A stretch of 64,000 nt of DNA from Henricia sp. BOLD:AAB3569. Taxonomy: Eukaryota; Echinodermata; Asteroidea; Spinulosida; Echinasteridae. Positions 1 through 9,256 of this stretch are shown here, piece by piece. The position numbers and the translations under genes were made by a program. The first letter of the stretch is position 1, and every line of letters starts with the position of its first letter. The notes under the pieces were generated by a model. The model saw nothing but the letters and a program-made list of their open reading frames with translations, had not been told where the DNA came from and ran no database searches. The DNA lies in the NCBI GenBank assembly GCA_037783545.1, contig JBBELK010000108.1:310001-374000 (forward strand), read 5' to 3'.

Positions 1-98
1 AACTTTGAAATTTCTCTGCCATTTCCCGGCGAAAGTCTGTCAATTTTTTAGGACAAGTGCGCAATATAGAGTGTTCGGAGCATGCAAAATTTGAAGTT

Positions 99-134
99 CG
101 TCGGAAAATTTTTCGACCTCCAAATTTGCCGACG
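99..134. other. Inverted-repeat region CGTCGG...CCGACG with an inner near-palindrome (example copy)
   Basis: CGTCGG (99-104) and CCGACG (129-134) can pair around a 24-nt loop. Inside it, GTCGGAAAATTTTTCGAC (100-117) is a near-perfect palindrome. Variant monomers carry GTCGAAAAATTGTTCGAC, so the outer GTCG/CGAC arms persist while the A/T centre changes. The 19-bp deletion found in four monomers starts in this region. Confidence 0.55.
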
Positions 135-151
135 TTTGAACCACACTTTGA

Positions 152-172
152 CCAAATTGCCGTGCCAAACTG
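152..172. other. LINE target site in an uninterrupted monomer (example)
   Basis: In both occupied monomers the LINE 3' end abuts CCAAATTGCC and the LINE 5' end abuts the continuation GTGCCAAACTGG with one mismatch. In this empty monomer the junction maps between 161 and 162. With target-primed reverse transcription, the first nick would be on the plus strand after TTGCC. A near copy of the left half-site, CCAAATTTGCC, lies 31 bp upstream (120-130) and is not used. Confidence 0.75.
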
Positions 173-186
173 GGGTGCGTCAACGA

Positions 187-201
187 CAGTCCGAAGGACT
201 G
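187..201. other. Conserved perfect hairpin in the monomer (example copy)
   Basis: CAGTCC-GAA-GGACTG forms a 6-bp stem with a 3-nt loop. It recurs in nearly every monomer. It is altered to TACGAAGG only beside the two LINE 5' ends (9285-9292 and 15145-15152), and to TTCGAAGG in one monomer near 21931. The inverted symmetry is seen directly; a function in RNA or in DNA extrusion is not shown. Confidence 0.7.
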
Positions 202-223
202 AGCATGCGCACGAGTCAGGAGT

Positions 224-238
224 ACACCAAAGAGGTGT
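224..238. other. Second short hairpin in the monomer (example copy)
   Basis: ACACC-AAAGA-GGTGT forms a 5-bp stem with a 5-nt loop, 22 bp downstream of the CAGTCC hairpin. It recurs in most monomers. Single exceptions break the stem: ACATC near 16066, and TACCCC in the monomers near 27570 and 29049. Confidence 0.6.
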
Positions 239-3200
239 GTACAGACAGCCACGGGTTGCGTGAGCAGTCAGGAAGCTCCAACCCAGTTTTCCCTAAACTT
301 TTAAATTTCTCTGCCATTTCCCGGCGAAAGTCTGTCAATTTTTTAGGACAAGTGCGCAATATAGAGTGTTCGGAGCATGCAAAATTTGAAGTTCGTCGGA
401 AAATTTTTTGACCTCCAAATTTGCCGACGTTTGAACCACACTTTGACCAAATTGCCGTGCCAAACTGGGGTGCGTCAACGACAGTCCGAAGGACTGAGCA
501 TGCGCACGAGTCAGGAGTACACCAAAGAGGTGTGTACAGACAGCCACGGGTTGCGTGAGCAGTCAGGAAGCTCCAACCCAGTTTTCCCTAAACTTTGAAA
601 TTTCTCTGCCATTTCCCGGCGAAAGTCTGTCAATTTTTTAGGACAAGTGCGCAATATAGAGTGTTTGGAGCATGCAAAATTTGAAGTTCGGCGGAAAATT
701 TTTCGACCTCCAAATTTGCCGACGTTTGAACCACACTTTGACCAAATTGCCGTGCCAAACTGGGGTGCGTCAACGACAGTCCGAAGGACTGAGCATGCGC
801 ACGAGTCAGGAGTACACCAAAGAGGTGTGTACAGACAGCCACGGGTTGCGTGAGCAGTCAGGAAGCTCCAACCCAGTTTTCCCTAAACTTTTAAATTTCT
901 CTGCCATTTCCCGGCGAAAGTCTGTCAATTTTTTAGGACAAGTGCGCAATATAGAGTGTTCGGAGCATGCAAAATTTGAAGTTCGTCGGAAAATTTTTCG
1001 ACCTCCAAATTTGCCGACGTTTGAACCACACTTTGACCAAATTGCCGTGCCAAACTGGGGTGCGTCAACGACAGTCCAAAGGACTGAGCATGCGCACGAG
1101 TCAGGAGTACACCAAAGAGGTGTGTACAGACAGCCACGGGTTGCGTGAGCAGTCAGGAAGCTCCAACCCAGTTTTCCCTAAACTTTGAAATTTCTCTGCC
1201 ATTTCCCGGCGAAAGTCTGTCAATTTTATAGGACAAGTGCGCAATATAGAGTGTTTGGAGCATGCAAAATTTGAAGTTCGTCGGAAAATTTTTCGACCTC
1301 CAAATTTGCCGACGTTTGAACCACACTTTGACCAAATTGCCGTGCCAAACTGGGGTGCGTCAACGACAGTCCGAAGGACTGAGCATGCGCACGAGTCAGG
1401 AGTACACCAAAGAGGTGTGTACAGACAGCCACGGGTTGCGTGAGCAGTCAGAAAGCTCCAACCCAGTTTTCCCTAAACTTTGAAATTTCTCTGCCATTTC
1501 CCGGCGAAAGTCTGTCAATTTTTTTAGGACAAGTGCGCAATATAGAGTGTTTGGAGCATGCAAAATTTGAAGTTCGTCGAAAAATTGTTCGACCTCCAAA
1601 TTTGCCGACGTTTGAACCACACTTTGACCAAATTGCCGTGCCAAACTGGGGTGCGTCAACGACAGTCCGAAGGACTGAGCATGCGCACGAGTCAGGAGTA
1701 CACCAAAGAGGTGTGTACAGACAGCCACGGGTTGCGTGAGCAGTCAGGAAGCTCCAACCCAGTTTTCCCTAAACTTTGAAATTTCTCTGCCATTTCCCGG
1801 CGAAAGTCTGTCAATTGTTTAGGACAAGTGCGCAATATAGAGTGTTTGGAGCATGCAAAATTTGAAGTTCGTCGGAAAATTTTTCGACCTCCAAATTTGC
1901 CGACGTTTGAACCACACTTTGACCAAATTGCCGTGCCAAACTGGGGTGCGTCAACGACAGTCCGAAGGACTGAGCATGCGCACGAGTCAGGAGTACACCA
2001 AAGAGGTGTGTACAGACAGCCACGGGTTGCGTGAGCAGTCACGAAGCTCCAACCCAGTTTTCCCTAAACTTTGAAATTTCTCTGCCATTTCCCGGCGAAA
2101 GTCTGTCAATTTTTTAGGACAAGTGCGCAATATAGAGTGTTTGGAGCATGCAAAATTTGAAGTTCGTCGAAAATTTTTTCGACCTCCAAATTTGCCGACG
2201 TTTGAACCACACTTTGACCAAATTGCCGTGCCAAACTGGGGTGCGTCAACGACAGTCCGAAGGACTGAGCATGCGCACGAGTCAGGAGTACACCAAAGAG
2301 GTGTGTACAGACAGCCACGGGTTGCGTGAGCAGTCAGGAAGCTCCAACCCAGTTTTCCCTAAACTTTGAAATTTCTCTGCCATTTCCCGGCGAAAGTCTG
2401 TCAATTTTTTAGGACAAGTGCGCAATATAGAGTGTTTGGAGCATGCAAAATTTGAAGTTCGTCGGAAAATTTTTCGACCTCCAAATTTGCCGACGTTTGA
2501 ACCACACTTTGACCAAATTGCCCTGCCAAACTGGGGTGCGTCAACGACAGTCCGAAGGACTGAGCATGCGCACGAGTCAGGAGTACACCAAAGAGGTGTG
2601 TACAGACAGCCACGGGTTGCGTGAGCAGTCAGGAAGCTCCAACCCAGTTTTCCCTAAACTTTGAAATTTCTCTGCCATTTCCTGGCGAAAGTCTGTCAAT
2701 TTTTTAGGACAAGTGCGCAATATAGAGTGTTTGGAGCATGCAAAATTTGAAGTTCGTCGAAAAATTTTTCGACCTCCAAATTTGCCGACGTTTGAACCAC
2801 ACTTTGACCAAATTGCCGTGCCAAACTGGGGTGCGTCAACGACAGTCCGAAGGACTGAGCATGCGCACGAGTCAGGAGTACACCAAAGAGGTGTGTTCAG
2901 ACAGCCACGGGTTGCGTGAGCAGTCAGGAAGCTCCAACCCAGTTTTCCCTAAACTTTGAAATTTCTCTGCCATTTCCCGGCGAAAGTCTGTCAATTTTTT
3001 AGGACAAGTGCGCAATATAGAGTGTTCGGAGCATGCAAAATTTGAAGTTCGTCGGAAAATTTTTCGACCTCCAAATTTGCCGACGTTTGAACCACACTTT
3101 GACCAAATTGCCGTGCCAAACTGGGGTGCGTCAACGACAGTCCGAAGGACTGAGCATGCGCACGAGTCAGGAGTACACCAAAGAGGTGTGTACAGACAGC

Positions 3201-4293
3201 CACGGGTTGCGTGAGCAGTCAGGAAGCTCCAACCCAGTTTTCCCTAAACTTTGAAATTTCTCTGCCATTTCCCGGCGAAAGTCTGTCAATTTTATAGGAC
3301 AAGTGCGCAATATAGAGTGTTTGGAGCATGCAAAATTTGAAGTTCGTCGGAAAATTTTTCGACCTCCAAATTTGCCGACGTTTGAACCACACTTTGACCA
3401 AATTGCCGTGCCAAACTGGGGTGCGTCAACGACAGTCCGAAGGACTGAGCATGCGCACGAGTCAGGAGTACACCAAAGAGGTGTGTACAGACAGCCACGG
3501 GTTGCGTGAGCAGTCAGGAAGCTCCAACCCAGTTTTCCCTAAACTTTGAAATTTCTCTGCCATTTCCCGGCGAAAGTCTGTCAATTTTTTAGGACAAGTG
3601 CGCAATATAGAGTGTTTGGAGCATGGAAAATTTGAAGTTCGTCGGAAAATTTTTCGACCTCCAAATTTGCCGACGTTTGAACCACACTTTGACCAAATTG
3701 CCGTGCCAAACTGGGGTGCGTCAACGACAGTCCGAAGGACTGAGCATGCGCACGAGTCAGGAGTACACCAAAGAGGTGTGTACAGACAGCCACGGGTTGC
3801 GTGAGCAGTCACGAAGCTCCAACCCAGTTTTCCCTAAACTTTGAAATTTCTCTGCCATTTCCCGGCGAAAGTCTGTCAATTTTTTAGGACAAGTGCGCAA
3901 TATAGAGTGTTTGGAGCATGCAAAATTTGAAGTTCGTTGAAAAATTGTTCGACCTCCAAATTTGCCGACGTTTGAACCACACTTTGACCAAATTGCCGTG
4001 CCAAACTGGGGTGCGTCAACGACAGTCCGAAGGACTGAGCATGCGCACGAGTCAGGAGTACACCAAAGAGGTGTGTACAGACAGCCACGGGTTGCGTGAG
4101 CAGTCAGGAAGCTCCAACCCAGTTTTCCCTAAACTTTGAAATTTCTCTGCCATTTCCCGGCGAAAGTCTGTCAATTTTTTTAGGACAAGTGCGCAATATA
4201 GAGTGTTTGGAGCATGCAAAATTTGAAGTTCGTCGAAAAATTGTTCGACCTCCAAATTTGCCGACGTTTGAACCACACTTTGACCAAATTGCC

Positions 4294-4533
4294 TTTTTAT
4301 AAAATGTTTTATTTTTCCAAATAAAACACACCAAGTTACATATTTACAATTTAACCAAATCTAAAGAAAAATGTACATTTTAAAAAAGTGTAACTTTCAC
4401 TTTAACGAAAACTTCAAAATTCAAAACCATACACATGTTACAACGTTATATTTAAGGTGGGCAAGACCGCACCCGGCCAAGAAGAACTTGAGAAAACGGT
4501 TTGAGAAATCTACGGGCCCCGACATGGGTTTCG
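4294..4533 (-). other. 3' UTR of LINE copy 1
   Basis: About 240 nt follow the ORF2 TAA. The ORF-proximal part (about 4454-4533) is GC-richer and nearly identical in copy 2. The distal part is AT-rich and carries several substitutions and A/T-run length changes relative to copy 2. In the element's sense it ends TTTTATAAAAA at the satellite junction; there is no long poly(A) tail. A 3' stem-loop recognised by the RT is possible, but I see no convincing one. Confidence 0.8.
4308..4313 (-). promoter_or_regulatory. AATAAA polyadenylation signal, LINE copy 1
   Basis: AATAAA on the minus strand, 14 bp from the 3' end of the element. It is also present in copy 2 at 10157-10162. The position is suitable for directing cleavage near the observed terminal A5, although the A run is short. 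Confidence 0.6.
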
Positions 4534-7500
4534 TTACACAAAATAACGAACTTTATGCAAAATAAGATCTGTTGAAATATTAACTTTCCTAGCAAACTTT
4601 ACGTCATTCCGGCACTTCCAAACAACATAACGAAAGTAACTTAAAACTTTAAGGATACGTAATTCTGCAGACTTTGCAGGTGAACCAAAAAGAGAAAAAA
4701 CGAGATTATCCATGTCGGGGAGGGTGTAGCGCTTCGTGATGTTACCCAGGTAACGGCTGAGCCACTCCCCCACCGGTCTGACCACGCGGCACTCGGTGAA
4801 CAAGTGACGCGTGGACTCAAAGGTCCCACAGTGTGGACAAAGCCCTGGGGTGCCAAAAATTCGATTCAAAAACTGACCGGTGGGAAGCACTCTGTGCATA
4901 ATTCGAAAGTTCAAAGAAACCTGATAATTTGGCAAATTCTTGCACAGAGCGCGTTGCCATACAGTGGCCCAGTCTTTACCGGGGTTTTTACGCTGCACCC
5001 TGGGAATGATCTTTTGGGATTCCACAATGTCTGCATATAACTGTGCCATCTTCAGGTCCCCCCAATTAGTAACCAAATGTTTGTATTTTCTGAACGAAAT
5101 CAAGACAGTATCGTAAAAGGGGGAACGAGAAAAGCAGTGCGGTATGCTGTTGACGGCCAAGTGGGGGGCAATGTCCCGGAGGGACAGCCCACACCAATAG
5201 GAAGCTAGAACTTTCCACTTTGCCGCCCGTTCAGAAATTAAGTCTTTTATATGCAGACATTGGAGCGCGACTATTCTACTTTCCAGGTCAATGACTCCAA
5301 GGCCTCATTTGGAGGGTGGCAGGTGCATGGTTTTCCGGTTGACATATTCTGTTGATTGGCCCCAAATAAATCCAAAAATAATACGATTAATCTTTGAAAT
5401 GATATTCTTCCCCGGTGGATGGATTTCGGCTAGATACCATAACTGAGATAATATATATTGATTGATGACAGTGACCTTACCCTTTAGGGTTAAGTCACTG
5501 TCATCCCATTCTCCAATTGTTTTCCTGAGTTTCATTATTTTCTCCTCCCAAATGTTGTTTTTGTGTTCTCCGTACCCGAGTTCCACCCCAACGACTTTCA
5601 CGGAATTTACCCAATTGATGTCAACCGGACCATGCATCTGACCTCGCCATCGGCCTAGATAAACGCCACCCGTTTTCCTTTGGTTTAGCTTGGCCCCGGA
5701 CGCGCGCTCGTATCTCTCGATCAGCCGAAAGCTTCGGGCGACCGAGCGCTCGTCCGACAAGATCAACGTGGTATCATCGGCGTACATGGACATTTTGGCT
5801 TCGGTCCCACCCGGCATTTTAACCCCGTGAATATTAACATCGTTACGGATCGCTGCCGCCAAAGGCTCTAAAGAAAGAATGTACAAGAGGGGCGACAGGG
5901 GACATCCCTGTCGCACACCCCGAAATAAAGGAAAGGAATCCGAAACATGCCCGTTGCAAATAACTGAACTTTGAATATCTTTATACAATATTCCCACCCA
6001 CTTTTTGAAATTGTCACCGAAGCCAAAGGTATCCAAAACACGCCGAAGATATTCCCAGTCAACCCTGTCGAACGCCTTCTGCTGATCGAGAGACACGAAA
6101 ATAGCGCCCAGGTTTTTCTGGTCGACGTAACTCTGAACGTTTCGAAGAAGATGGGCGTTGTCCGATATGGACCGACCGACTACGGAGCAGGTCTGATCGA
6201 TATCGATGATTCGATCGAGAACACCCCGCAGTCGGTTGGCAAGCACCTTGGCAATTAACTTGTAATCAACGTTAAGCAGAGAAATCGGTCGCCAATTACC
6301 CAGATCCCCCCTCTCCCCCTTATTCTTGTACAGCAAAGTAATCAACCCCAATCTTTGTGAATCTGTGAGAACCCCATTATTAAAAATTTCGTTAATCAAG
6401 TCGCAAAGGTCAGAACCCAAATCATCAAAAAAATGTTTATAAAAATCAGCAGAAAAACCGTCGGAGCCAGGTGTTTTGCCAGTGCCCATATCGAACAATG
6501 CCCGTCTCAATTCAAGAAGAGTGACCGGACCCTCGAGAGAGTCACGGTCCTCTGAACTTAAATGTCTGTTAACAGAATTACAAAAGAAATCTACGTCATT
6601 GTGGCTAATTAAAGGTGCTGAATATAAGTCTGAATAAAATTCTTTGCAGTGGTTGGTCATATCCTTAGAGTTAGAAATGATATTGCCGTGTTTGTCTTTT
6701 AAATTATCCATGCGTTTTAAATCATCATTGTTATTTAAATCAAAATTAATCGTTTCACCGGGAATCTTGGGACGTTTGTGCTGAAAAGAACTGAAATTTT
6801 GCTGGTTTTTCTCTAATTGTGTCAACTTAAAACGAATATCTTTAACTTTAACACCATATGAAGCGTCACCTTTGTCTAAATTACATTGATAATCATTTAG
6901 TTTACGTAATAGGTCTTTACGTTCAGAGTTACGTCGACGCGCTAAACCGACGGAAAAAGAAATTGCCGCTCGTTTTAGGCCCGAATTCCCTCCTCCCACC
7001 AGTCACTTAAATTTCGAAATTCCCCTTTTTGCGTTCGCCAAAAATCCCACTCCCTTTTAATAGTGTCTTGAAACAAAACATTTCCCAAAAGACTAGAATT
7101 CAATTTCCAAAACCCCTTTCCAATGTTTGAAATCCCCCCCATTATTTTAGTACATACCATGTCGTGGTCGGACCACGGAAAAGCGGCAATTTCACTAAGG
7201 GAACCCACAGACAACTCCCGCGATAGATAAATACGGTCGATTCTTGTCCCTTGGTTTTGTGCACTATTGTGCCAGGTGAAACGCTGCTGGTCGGGGTTTT
7301 GCTCCCGCCAGCAGTCTACTAAATTAAAATTTGCAACTGATTTATTAAATTCCTTTATACCGGATTTTCCAAGAACAGAATCTCCCTTTGAATCTATGCC
7401 AGGTTCTGGAACACAATTAAAATCTCCCCCCAAAATAACATGACGAAAGCCGTGAAAATGGTGTGGCAACTCAGTTGAAAAAAAGGATTTTCTTTCCCCC

Positions 7501-7853
7501 CGGTCATTGGGGGCATAGACATTAATGATACGAACCTTTTTATCAGTGTTTGGTAAAGTAATTGTAAGGGACAAAATTCGACCGTTGTCATCCCGGAAGA
7601 GGTCCGTGGGTTTCCACGAGTGGCGCTTTGAAAGCAAAATAGCCACACCTCTACTGGAACTATTCCCAAAACACCAAAACCCTTTACCGTCGAATTCCCG
7701 GGTCCACGATCTGGCTTCGTGGAAACCAGATGCGTGGGTCTCCTGCAACAGTAGAATATCAGTATTCTTGCCGTTGCACGAGCCGAAAATTCGACGGCGC
7801 TTATCGTGATTTCTTAAACCGTTAACATTCACACTGGAAATTAAAAATTCCAT
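4534..7853 (-). pseudogene. LINE ORF2 (endonuclease + reverse transcriptase), copy 1, one frameshift and one nonsense codon
   Basis: ORF2 encodes the nick-and-copy enzyme for target-primed reverse transcription; undamaged it would be about 1,106 residues. The N-terminal APE-type endonuclease (1-235) keeps its key residues: N11, Q37-E38, NVYAPN at 111-116, GGDFN at 142-146, RIDRIY at 204-209 and SDHD at 228-231. GKGFWKLN then follows. The RT has GNWRPISLLNVDYK, SLDQQKAFD, RQGCPLSP and the catalytic YADD (5773-5784). A C-terminal CX2CX7HX4C motif lies at 4789-4839. Two lesions are seen. One C is missing from a run near 6988-6990, where copy 2 has four C and this copy three; this separates the endonuclease from the RT. 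A TGA at 5305-5307 replaces the GGA found in copy 2 and cuts off the last quarter. Downstream of it the same frame is open to the TAA at 4534-4536. Confidence 0.92.
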
Positions 7854-7889
7854 TATTTATAGGATTTGTTAAAAACCCCAAACCAATTC
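7854..7889 (-). other. ORF1-ORF2 spacer, copy 1
   Basis: Thirty-six nucleotides separate the ORF1 TGA from the ORF2 ATG. The ORFs are therefore in the same frame, but two further in-frame TAA codons lie in the spacer, so simple stop readthrough cannot fuse them. ORF2 would need reinitiation or internal initiation. The 8 nt before the ATG read TATAAATA. The spacer has the same length in copy 2 (13715-13750). Confidence 0.75.
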
Positions 7890-9242
7890 TCATTTCTTCT
7901 TGGCCTTACGGCAGTTCTTTTTGGTTTCCCACACACCACCCTGCTGTTCGTCAGACGACGACCGCCCCCGCTTGCTTGAAATCATTGAGACGACTGAGTC
8001 CTTGTCCGAGTCCGTGGACTCCCGCTCCGACAACGGGGTCTCGTTGATGACAAGAGGCCCCGAAGTTATAATTGAGTCCATTTCGTCCAAAAGTACTTCA
8101 AACATAGACCGTTCCGCCCAGGAACGCGTTGCGTCTGCCTTGTTTATTCCTTTCCTGGGCGGACGCGGTCCTTTTGCCGGAGCAGGAGTCGGGGCGGGTG
8201 CCAATGGCGGGGGCGGTGCAGGCTTGGTTGGTGGTGGGGCCTTGGGTGCGGTCTTGCCGGGTGGTGAAGAGGGAGCTGTCCGGCCAGGCAGAGCCGCGCC
8301 TCGTCCCATGTTTGGTTTTCTCACAGGAGTGTTCTTGCGTGGAACTGGACGGGGCGCGGATTTTTGTCCCGGTGCAGCGGTTGATGGAGGACCGGCGTTC
8401 TGTGGTCCCGGGGTACGTTCCGCGCTGGTTCCTGCGGGTTTTGGTTGCGGAGCATTGCTCGGTCCAGCGCGTTGCGGTCCCGGGGCAGGCACGGTGCGGG
8501 CTGCCGGTGTTGGGGTTGTGGTGGGGGTCGGGGTGGTGGGGGTCGGGGTGTCGGCGGTATCCTCGGAGTCGGCGTCTGAATGAATGCTTACATTGTCTCT
8601 GTGCTGAATGTTATTGCCGACTCTCTGCGCCCAGGTCTGTTGGTGTCGAGGCGGCTTCGGGCAAATGTTGCTGCGGTGCCCAGCTTCACCGCAATTATAG
8701 CAGCGAATCTGGACACAAAAAGCCGCCTTATGCCCGGGCGCTCCACACCGCCGGCAGGTCTCTACTTGGCCGTTGTAACGTACCTTTAATTGGTAACCCC
8801 CGACCCACACGTACGACGGGATGGCCTTGTCGACATGCATGCGGATATGCCGCATGCCGTTTTCCCACGTTGGATGCAATACCCAGTGTCCCCGTCGTAC
8901 TCCCAACACCGTACCGTACTGTCCAAGAAGTGTGATGATAGGCCGATCCTCCATTTCGTAGGGTGCGTAGCTAACGGTAACGTAGTCTACTGGTCGCTGC
9001 ACCGGGCTGGCGTTAAACCTGACATTCCCCGCGGCAAGTTGAGTTTCCAGGATCTTCTTCCTCCCGGCGGCGGTCCTCGGCGTCACAAGCCATCGCAGGT
9101 CTCCGAGTTGTTGGAGGCACTTGATCTCGCCGTCGGGAAGGGTAGACGCAATGGTTCGGCAGACATCCTGGTAGTTCAACTTGCTGGGCAGGTCCAAAGT
9201 CACAGTCAGCTCCCTCTTCAGGTTAGAATTAGCGTCGTTCAT
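7890..9242 (-). CDS. LINE ORF1 protein, copy 1, intact: RNA-binding protein with two CCHC zinc knuckles
   Basis: A 450-residue ORF1 protein, expected to bind the element's own RNA and form the retrotransposition particle. Residues about 10-160 look like the RRM-type fold of L1/Tx1 ORF1 proteins, with a stretch containing LLGQYGTVLGVRRG at 105-118; the fold itself is inferred. Two knuckles are plain: C163-x2-C166-x4-H171-x4-C176 and C181-x2-C184-x4-H189-x4-C194. Residues about 229-365 are a Pro/Ala/Thr-rich low-complexity linker, followed by a short conserved-looking tail (about 370-400) and a basic C-terminus. The start is supported by an in-frame TGA two codons upstream (9246-9248), within the 14-nt leader. 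This is the only undamaged ORF of the four in the window. The stop is TGA at 7890-7892, 36 bp before the ORF2 ATG. Confidence 0.92.
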   Translation of the reverse strand: MNDANSNLKRELTVTLDLPSKLNYQDVCRTIASTLPDGEIKCLQQLGDLRWLVTPRTAAGRKKILETQLAAGNVRFNASPVQRPVDYVTVSYAPYEMEDRPIITLLGQYGTVLGVRRGHWVLHPTWENGMRHIRMHVDKAIPSYVWVGGYQLKVRYNGQVETCRRCGAPGHKAAFCVQIRCYNCGEAGHRSNICPKPPRHQQTWAQRVGNNIQHRDNVSIHSDADSEDTADTPTPTTPTPTTTPTPAARTVPAPGPQRAGPSNAPQPKPAGTSAERTPGPQNAGPPSTAAPGQKSAPRPVPRKNTPVRKPNMGRGAALPGRTAPSSPPGKTAPKAPPPTKPAPPPPLAPAPTPAPAKGPRPPRKGINKADATRSWAERSMFEVLLDEMDSIITSGPLVINETPLSERESTDSDKDSVVSMISSKRGRSSSDEQQGGVWETKKNCRKAKKK

Positions 9243-9256
9243 GGTTCACGGCACAA
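9243..9256 (-). other. Minimal 5' UTR and 5' junction of LINE copy 1
   Basis: Only about 14 nt (17 at most) lie between the ORF1 ATG and satellite sequence. They include an in-frame TGA. This leaves no room for an internal promoter of the L1 kind. Copy 2 has the same leader (15103-15116), so this is the shared structure and not a random 5' truncation of one copy. Confidence 0.75.

Larger units (their letters stand above)
1..4293. repeat. 295-bp satellite array, left segment (about 14.5 monomers)
   Basis: Head-to-tail tandem monomers of 295 bp. Taking position 1 as the phase, the next unit starts at 296 and the register holds to the LINE junction at 4293/4294. Monomers differ at a few positions, for example TTCGG or TTTGG before the first GAGCATGC-type block, TTTTAAATT or TTTGAAATT at the unit start, and GTCGAAAAATTGTTCGAC or GTCGGAAAATTTTTCGAC. 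The block GAGCATGC occurs twice per monomer. The sequence matches no RNA gene I recognise (5S, U1, U2, U4, U5 and U6 considered). The monomer length is not a multiple of three, so no frame runs through successive units. The last monomer is cut after CCAAATTGCC by LINE copy 1. Confidence 0.97.
4294..9256 (-). mobile_element. Tx1/L1-like non-LTR retrotransposon, copy 1 (about 4.96 kb, near full length, ORF2 broken)
   Basis: A two-ORF LINE on the minus strand. From 5' to 3' it has a very short 5' UTR (about 9256-9243), ORF1 (9242-7890), a 36-bp spacer, ORF2 (7853-4534) and a 3' UTR of about 240 bp ending in five A residues. The 3' end joins satellite after CCAAATTGCC. The 5' end joins GTCCCAAACTGGGG, one mismatch from intact target, so I see no target-site duplication and no clear deletion. 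The 5' boundary is uncertain by about 3 bp. The L1/Tx1 assignment rests on the endonuclease motifs, the LLNVDYK and GRSISDN motifs of the RT, the C-terminal CX2CX7HX4C motif and the two CCHC knuckles in ORF1. ORF2 carries a 1-bp deletion and a stop codon, so this copy cannot be autonomous as read. Confidence 0.93.

Noticed and set aside
42-52. Sm-site-like AATTTTTTAGG, suggesting an snRNA or spliced-leader repeat
   Set aside because: An A interrupts the usual U-run-G pattern, no snRNA 5' motif is recognisable upstream, and no clear 3' stem follows. A/T runs are expected by chance in this monomer.
132-142. Possible tRNA-type B box on the minus strand (GGTTCAAACGT)
   Set aside because: It matches 9 of 11 B-box positions but lacks the final CC, and no good A box lies at the right distance. 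There is not enough to call a Pol III gene or a tRNA-derived SINE.
40-252. Open frames of 68-73 codons on both strands repeated in almost every monomer (and fused versions up to about 160 codons)
   Set aside because: They are the same few monomer frames repeated. The unit is 295 bp, so frames shift at each monomer. Variants include stops, frameshifts and missense changes with no sign of codon constraint, and the predicted peptides resemble no family I know.
5971-6258. Plus-strand open frame opposite the RT domain (95 codons, also in copy 2)
   Set aside because: It is a shadow of the RT coding frame on the other strand, with no start context or known domain of its own.
7846-7861. TATAAATA directly before the ORF2 ATG as a promoter
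   Set aside because: A TATA box touching the start codon would give a transcript start inside the coding region. It is more likely an A/T-rich spacer than a promoter.
7900-8935. Long plus-strand open frames opposite LINE ORF1 (up to 268 codons; up to 344 in copy 2)
   Set aside because: They lie antisense to the Pro/Ala-rich, GC-rich part of ORF1, where stops are rare on the other strand. Their composition is low-complexity and they differ between copies because of the ORF1 frameshift.
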